From: Actinomycetota bacterium
Lineage (GTDB): Bacteria; Actinomycetota; Acidimicrobiia; Acidimicrobiales; Ilumatobacteraceae
DNA: 64,000 nt
Assembly (NCBI GenBank): GCA_009702045.1
Contig: WLIV01000002.1
Location: 1-64,000, forward strand
Direction: 5' to 3'
Shown: piece after piece, positions 59,811-64,000 of the stretch
How positions within the stretch are numbered: the first letter of the stretch is position 1
Layout of the letters: each line of letters opens with the position of its first letter
Position numbers and translations under genes: made by a program
Notes under the pieces: model-generated
What the model was told of the DNA's origin: nothing
What the model saw: only the letters and a program-made list of their open reading frames with translations
Database searches by the model: none

Positions 59811-59999
59811 GTGTTGGAACCCGAGGCCACGATCATCTGTATCGACTGCGGCGGGCGCTGCCATCTGCTCACCCAGCCGAGAGAAGACGGCGAATGGCTG
59901 CCGGGCGACATCGTCGCCTATCGCTGCGAAGACTGCCGCGACCGCTGGGACCTCGTCCTGCCCGACGACGACGAATCCGCCGGCGACCAAGCCTGGTAA
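59811..59999 (+). CDS. Small zinc-ribbon-like protein
   Basis: A 62-residue acidic protein with CIDCGGRC and CEDCRDRW, two CxxC pairs spaced ~24 residues apart, likely one zinc. It ends in a very acidic tail (DLVLPDDDESAGDQAW). GTG 59811, divergent from rsmD. Immediately followed by the 16-bp tandem repeats. No family recognised; the C-x2-C pattern makes it more than a random frame. Confidence 0.6.
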   Translation: MLEPEATIICIDCGGRCHLLTQPREDGEWLPGDIVAYRCEDCRDRWDLVLPDDDESAGDQAW

Positions 60000-60002
60000 C
60001 CG

Positions 60003-60098
60003 TCGGGCGCGATTCGTGTCGGGCGCGATTCGTGTCGGGCGCGATTCATGTCGGGCGCGCTTCGTGTCGGGCGCGATTCGTGTCGGGCGCGATTCGTG
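60003..60098 (+). repeat. Six tandem 16-bp repeats
   Basis: Unit TCGGGCGCGATTCGTG repeated six times without gaps (60003, 60019, 60035, 60051, 60067, 60083). Units 3 and 4 each have one change (CATG; GCTTCG). An inverted copy CACGAATCGCGCCCG lies at 60150-60164. Starts three bases after a stop codon. Confidence 0.95.
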
Positions 60099-60132
60099 TC
60101 GTTGGTGTCCGGCCCAGCTCCCACGGGTTCGT

Positions 60133-60155
60133 TTCGTGCCACACGCTGGCACGAA
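60133..60155. terminator. Hairpin after the tandem repeats
   Basis: TTCGTGCCA / TGGCACGAA, 9-bp perfect stem with a CACGC loop, running into the inverted repeat unit. Probably terminates the small zinc-ribbon gene and/or the converging membrane gene. Confidence 0.6.
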
Positions 60156-60194
60156 TCGCGCCCGTTCGATCGGGGCCACGGGACTCGTGAAGCG

Positions 60195-60422
60195 TCAGGG
60201 CAGCAGGCTGGACAGGCGCCGGCGATCCCAGTAGCGCACGCGAAGGGTCAGTGACGCCACCAGCGCCGCCTCGATCACCATGTCGAGCCACGCCCCTGAC
60301 CGGCCAGCCGCGAGCTGACCGACCGCGACGATGCCGAACATCGCAACCGTCAGCACGTGAAGCCGGTTCGGCCAGGTGCCGAAGTGCTCGATCGCCCAGA
60401 TCCGGAACGCCACCCAACGCAT
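60195..60422 (-). CDS. Small two-helix membrane protein
   Basis: A 75-residue protein with two predicted membrane helices (about residues 23-42, VLTVAMFGIVAVGQLAAG, and 47-63, LDMVIEAALVASLTLRV) and a basic end (RYWDRRRLSSLLP). No family. Downstream of recG on the same strand but separated by 155 nt of palindromic repeats, so probably its own transcript. Plausible but unproven. Confidence 0.5.
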   Translation of the reverse strand: MRWVAFRIWAIEHFGTWPNRLHVLTVAMFGIVAVGQLAAGRSGAWLDMVIEAALVASLTLRVRYWDRRRLSSLLP

Positions 60423-60446
60423 GCCTCGAGCCTACACACCCCAGGG

Positions 60447-60542
60447 TCGGGCGCGATTCATCCCACTTCTGACGCTGTTCCGCGCCCACGGGCGCGAAAA
60501 CCACCCACCACGCGTACGAATCGCGCCCGTGGGCGCGATTCG
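60447..60542. repeat. Palindromic repeats downstream of recG
   Basis: Contains the repeat core TCGGGCGCGATTCAT (60447-60461), palindrome CGCGCCC-AC-GGGCGCG (60481-60496) and a perfect 12-bp inverted repeat CGAATCGCGCCC-GT-GGGCGCGATTCG (60517-60542). The same GGGCGCGATTC core as the tandem array. Confidence 0.85.
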
Positions 60543-60577
60543 GCCCGGGCTGTGGCCTGAAGTGGAAGCGCCCTGAC

Positions 60578-62710
60578 CTAGTTCTTGAACAGGAACTCTT
60601 CGTCTTCGGGATTGAACACGACCCTCAGTTCATCGAGCAGCAGCGGGTGGCCCTCCAACAGCGGATCGGAGTCGACCATCGCGAACGCGGCCTCGCGGGC
60701 GTGGGCGACCAGCTCGCGGTCGCGGCGCAGCGAGGCCAGCTTGAGGTCGGAGCGACCCTTCTGCTGTGTGTTCATCAGCGTGCCCTCGCCGCGCAGGTCG
60801 AGGTCGACCTCGGCGAGGAAGAAGCCGTCGGTGCTGTCGACCAACGCCTGCAGGCGCGGGTTCACCGCCCCGCCTTCCATCGCCTGGCCGGTGAGCAGCC
60901 AACACTGCGACTCGTGGGCGCCGCGGCCGACGCGGCCGCGCAACTGGTGCAGCTGGGCGATACCGAAACGGTCGGCGTCGACGATGACCATCACGGTGGC
61001 GTTCGGCACATCGACACCCACCTCGATGACGGTGGTGGCCACCAGGACGTCGAGCTCACCGGCACGGAAGCGGTTCATCACCGCCTCCTTCTCGGGTGAC
61101 GGCATACGGCCGTGCAACAGCCCGATGCGCAACCCCTTCAGCTCGTCGTGGTGCAGCCGCTCATACGTCTCCTGCGCGCTCGCGACCTCCAGCTTCTCGC
61201 TCTCCTCGATGAGTGGACAGACCACGAACGCCTGGCGGCCGGCAGCGACTTCCGCACGCACAGCAGCCCAGGCTGCCTGCTGCAGCAACTCACCCTCGGC
61301 CTGCCGGGTGACAATAGGAGTTCGCCCGGGCGGCAGTTCGTCGAGGACGCTGACGTCGAGATCGCCGTAGACGGTCATTGCCGCCGTACGCGGAATAGGT
61401 GTAGCGGTCATCACCAGCACATCGGGCACCAGGTCGCCATCACCCTTGGCCCGCAATGCGGCACGCTGCTCGACACCGAAGCGGTGTTGCTCGTCGACCA
61501 CGACGACGCCCAACGAACGGAACTGCACACCCTCCTGGATGAGCGCGTGCGTACCGATGGCGATGTCGATCGAGCCGTCGGCCAACCCGGCCAGCACCTC
61601 ACGACGGTCGGCGCCGGTGACTCGGTTACTGAGCAACTCGACCCGCAGAGGACGATCGCCGAACAGGTTGCCCGGGTCGGGCACGATGACACCCTCGAGC
61701 ATGCGGCGCACACCCGTTGCGTGCTGCTCGGCCAACACCTCGGTGGGCGCCATCAGCGCACCCTGGTGTTTGCCCTGCACAGCGGTGAGCATCGCGCTCA
61801 CCGCCACCAACGTCTTGCCGGCGCCCACGTCGCCCTGCAGCAGACGGTGCATCGGGTGCGGGGCCGCCAGGTCGGCTTCGATCTCCGCGATCGTTCGCTG
61901 CTGGGCACCGGTGAGTTGATACGGCAGCGCAGCACGCAGGCGACCCACCAGATCGCCCTCGATCACGTGCCGAATACCACGCGAGTCGCGTTCGAGCATC
62001 CGCTTGCGCATCACCAGCACCGTCTGCACACGCAACAGTTCGTCGAACGCAAGACGCCGACGAGCACGTTCCTTCTCCCCCATCGACTCGGGCAGGTGGA
62101 TGCTCCGCAATGCCTCGTGTCGGGCGATGAGGCCGAGCCGTTCGCGCACATCGGCGGGTACGGGGTCGGCGATACCGCGAGGCTCGCACCGCTTCAGTGC
62201 GTCCTCCACCCATCCGGCGATCTCCCACGTGCTGAGCCCCGTCTTCTCGCTCTGCGGGTAGATCGGCACGATGCGGCCAGTGCGGTCGCCGATGAGGTCG
62301 ACAACCGGGTTCGTCATCTGCAACCCACCGCGGTACACGTCGGCCTTGCCGAAGAGCGCGATCTGAAGCCCCTCGCGCAGCTGTTTCTCGCGCCACGGTT
62401 GGTTGAAGAACACGACGTGGAAACGGCCGCTGCCATCGCCGACCAACGCTTCGACGATCGAACGCCGATTCCGTCCGATGCGCTTGTCGACGCTGCGCAC
62501 AGTGACGAGCACCAACGCTTCCTGACCCGCCCGCAGATCGCTGACACGGCACTCATCGGTGCGGTCGACCCAACGCCGAGGATATGTCGTGACCAGGTCG
62601 AGGACGTTCTCAATGCCCATCTCGCGCAGGGCAGCGAGTTTCTTGTCGCCAACCCCCTTCAACCGATCCACACCGAGCGCTGACAGTTCGCGAAAGGTGA
62701 GCGCTGTCAT
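60578..62710 (-). CDS. recG: ATP-dependent DNA helicase RecG
   Basis: A 710-residue replication-fork and Holliday-junction helicase. N-terminal wedge/OB region, P-loop LLQGDVGAGKTLVAVSAM, Walker B VVDEQHRFGVEQR (DEQH), motif III TATPIPRTAAM, VEVGVDVPNA and LHQLRGRVGRG (motif VI), and the TRG-like C-terminus. ATG 62710; a TTG at 62716 in frame is less likely. 10 nt after the DAK2-type gene, so co-transcribed. Confidence 0.95.
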   Translation of the reverse strand: MTALTFRELSALGVDRLKGVGDKKLAALREMGIENVLDLVTTYPRRWVDRTDECRVSDLRAGQEALVLVTVRSVDKRIGRNRRSIVEALVGDGSGRFHVVFFNQPWREKQLREGLQIALFGKADVYRGGLQMTNPVVDLIGDRTGRIVPIYPQSEKTGLSTWEIAGWVEDALKRCEPRGIADPVPADVRERLGLIARHEALRSIHLPESMGEKERARRRLAFDELLRVQTVLVMRKRMLERDSRGIRHVIEGDLVGRLRAALPYQLTGAQQRTIAEIEADLAAPHPMHRLLQGDVGAGKTLVAVSAMLTAVQGKHQGALMAPTEVLAEQHATGVRRMLEGVIVPDPGNLFGDRPLRVELLSNRVTGADRREVLAGLADGSIDIAIGTHALIQEGVQFRSLGVVVVDEQHRFGVEQRAALRAKGDGDLVPDVLVMTATPIPRTAAMTVYGDLDVSVLDELPPGRTPIVTRQAEGELLQQAAWAAVRAEVAAGRQAFVVCPLIEESEKLEVASAQETYERLHHDELKGLRIGLLHGRMPSPEKEAVMNRFRAGELDVLVATTVIEVGVDVPNATVMVIVDADRFGIAQLHQLRGRVGRGAHESQCWLLTGQAMEGGAVNPRLQALVDSTDGFFLAEVDLDLRGEGTLMNTQQKGRSDLKLASLRRDRELVAHAREAAFAMVDSDPLLEGHPLLLDELRVVFNPEDEEFLFKN

Positions 62711-62720
62711 CGCCAACGCG

Positions 62721-64000
62721 TCACTCGACGCCGAAGAGGTACGGGTACAGCGGCTGCCCGCCGCGGTGCACTTCCACCTGCACGCCGGGACGGTGCTCGT
62801 CGAGCCATGCCTGGATCACGTCGGTGTGCCCTGCGGTGGCGTCGAGACCCTCGATGACCGTGACGATCTCGCGACCCGGGGCCACGAGTAGATCGAGCAG
62901 CGCAACCGTGGCGCCGTCGAGCGTGCCACTGACAGCGACGATGCCGTTGGGGAGATGGTGAGCGCCGCGCACGAGGCCGATCCAGTCGCCCTCAGCAATC
63001 GGGCCGGCGTTGCTGTTCGTTGCCCGCACGGCCTGTGTGACCTCGCCGGTGGACACCGAGTCGGCTGCCTCGCTCATCTCGGCGGCGTTCGCCTCGGCAT
63101 CGATCTCAGGGTCGTACACCACCAGCGCGGCCAGCGCTTCAGCCATGGTCTCAGTGGGCACCACCAGCACGGTCTTGCCGGTAAGCGCGTCGAGCTGTTT
63201 GGCCACCGGAATGATGTTCTTGTTGTTCGGCAACACCACGACCTGCGTCGAGTTCACGGCTTCGACGGCTGCCAGCAACTCCGCAGTCGATGGGTTCAGC
63301 GTCTGACCGCCGGTGACCACACCCTGCACGCCCAGCTGACCGAACAGCTCGGACAGCCCGTCGCCACTGGACACCGCCACGATCGCGCAGGTGACCGGCG
63401 GCAGACCGGCCGTGGCCTTGTGCCCACCGCCGAGCGCGGCCTCGCGCTGATGGTGCTCTTCGGCGATCTCCTCAAACAGGTCGGTGATGCGGATCGTGCG
63501 CGGGCGACCACCGAGGTCGAGCGCCACCTCGATCGCGGCGCCGAGGTCGTTGGTGTGTACGTGGCAGTTCCAGATGCCATCGCCGCCGACGACCACGATG
63601 CTGTCGCCGATCTCACCCCAGGCCTCTTTGAACGACTGGATGAGTTCGTCGGGGAGGTCGAGGAAGTACATCACCTCATAGCGCAGTTCGCTGACATCGA
63701 CGCCGCTCTCGCTGTGCCGAAGGGCCACCGCTTCGAACTGGGCGACCGACAGACCCTCGAAATCCTCCGGCAGTGGCAACGGCACGCCGTCGACCACGTA
63801 CAGCGCAGAGTCGAGTAGTAGCAGGAACCCGGCACCTCCAGCGTCGACGACGCCTGCATCTTTCAACACGGGCAGCATCTCGGGCGTGCGGTCGAGGGCC
63901 GACTTCCCGGCGAGGCGAGCAGCGTGCAGCACACCCGACAATGTCGCCCCCTCACTGGCGGCGAGGTGGGCAGCATCTGCTGATTCGCGCACCACGGTGA
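62721..64000 (-). CDS. DAK2/DegV-type kinase-domain protein (FakA/YloV-like), 5' end beyond window
   Basis: At least 426 residues of a DAK-domain fusion protein (YloV/FakA type), start codon outside the window. The visible part ends the DAK2 ATP-binding domain (SGVLHAARLAGKSALDRTPE, then VLKDAGVVDAGGAGFLLLLD) and carries the middle and C-terminal DegV-like region (VVLPNNKNIIPVAKQ, HTDVIQAWLDEHRPG, PLYPYLFGVE). FakA phosphorylates fatty acids held by FakB. Followed by recG, rsmD and coaD as in many actinomycetes (yloV-recG-rsmD-coaD). Confidence 0.88.
   Translation of the reverse strand, partial: TVVRESADAAHLAASEGATLSGVLHAARLAGKSALDRTPEMLPVLKDAGVVDAGGAGFLLLLDSALYVVDGVPLPLPEDFEGLSVAQFEAVALRHSESGVDVSELRYEVMYFLDLPDELIQSFKEAWGEIGDSIVVVGGDGIWNCHVHTNDLGAAIEVALDLGGRPRTIRITDLFEEIAEEHHQREAALGGGHKATAGLPPVTCAIVAVSSGDGLSELFGQLGVQGVVTGGQTLNPSTAELLAAVEAVNSTQVVVLPNNKNIIPVAKQLDALTGKTVLVVPTETMAEALAALVVYDPEIDAEANAAEMSEAADSVSTGEVTQAVRATNSNAGPIAEGDWIGLVRGAHHLPNGIVAVSGTLDGATVALLDLLVAPGREIVTVIEGLDATAGHTDVIQAWLDEHRPGVQVEVHRGGQPLYPYLFGVE

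Noticed and set aside
60003-60098. A CRISPR array
   Set aside because: The 16-bp units are contiguous with no spacers, and no cas gene is nearby.

Overview
The window is 64 kb of dense, high-GC bacterial chromosome, roughly two-thirds G+C by eye. It contains no prophage, transposase, rRNA operon or CRISPR array. Gene content and order point to an actinomycete (Actinomycetota): recA-miaB-miaA-dapF-hflX-dapC next to lexA, a LysM gene and nrdR; smc-ftsY-ffh-rpsP-khpA-rimM-trmD-rplS-DUF2469-yraN; and a B12-dependent class II ribonucleotide reductase. No mycolic-acid or Streptomyces developmental genes are seen. A lineage such as Acidimicrobiia (Ilumatobacter-like) is plausible, but that is inference from general features, not something the sequence proves.

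Layout. 1-5.7 kb: 5' two-thirds of gltB (cut by the left edge), a YihY-like membrane protein, thymidine kinase and two small proteins. 5.8-9.4 kb: a three-gene xanthine-dehydrogenase-type molybdenum hydroxylase operon. 9.5-14 kb: a cassette of a secreted GH18 protein with two carbohydrate-binding modules, a processive GT2 glycosyltransferase with a large insert, and a TetR regulator. 14-17.5 kb: an SDR, a GT-C membrane glycosyltransferase, a GNAT-like protein and a secreted protein. 17.6-24 kb: nrdJ behind a 518-bp regulatory intergenic region carrying NrdR-box and DnaA-box matches, then a molybdopterin oxidoreductase and a RibD-C reductase. 24-34.3 kb: the SOS/tRNA-modification/lysine-biosynthesis cluster. 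34.3-43.1 kb: membrane proteins, a class III aminotransferase, tRNA-His, tRNA-Lys, oxidoreductases, an RNA uracil methyltransferase and rpe. 43.1-64 kb: a long, mostly minus-strand housekeeping block for translation, the signal recognition particle, chromosome segregation, DNA repair, phospholipid and acyl-carrier metabolism, CoA synthesis, recG, and a DAK2/FakA-like gene cut by the right edge.

How parts work together. recA and the lexA/LysM intergenic region carry CGAAC-N4-GTTCG boxes, so LexA probably represses itself, the LysM protein (position and architecture of an SOS cell-division inhibitor) and recA. nrdR lies immediately beyond the LysM gene, and its likely target nrdJ carries a good NrdR-box match. 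ftsY, ffh, rpsP, rimM, trmD and rplS form the membrane-targeting and ribosome-maturation block. plsX, acpP, rnc, mutM and smc form the lipid/RNA/DNA-maintenance block.

Most notable non-genic signals are: (i) two copies of a 73-74 bp three-unit element with terminal inverted repeats, about 50 kb apart; (ii) six tandem 16-bp units plus related palindromes near 60.0-60.6 kb; (iii) at least ten genes whose start codon lies 6-8 nt after a TANNNT -10 hexamer, suggesting widespread leaderless transcription; and (iv) a five-box SOS operator cluster. Conserved neighbours normally found in these blocks (recX, lepB, rnhB, and amtB-glnB-glnD) are missing from their usual slots.
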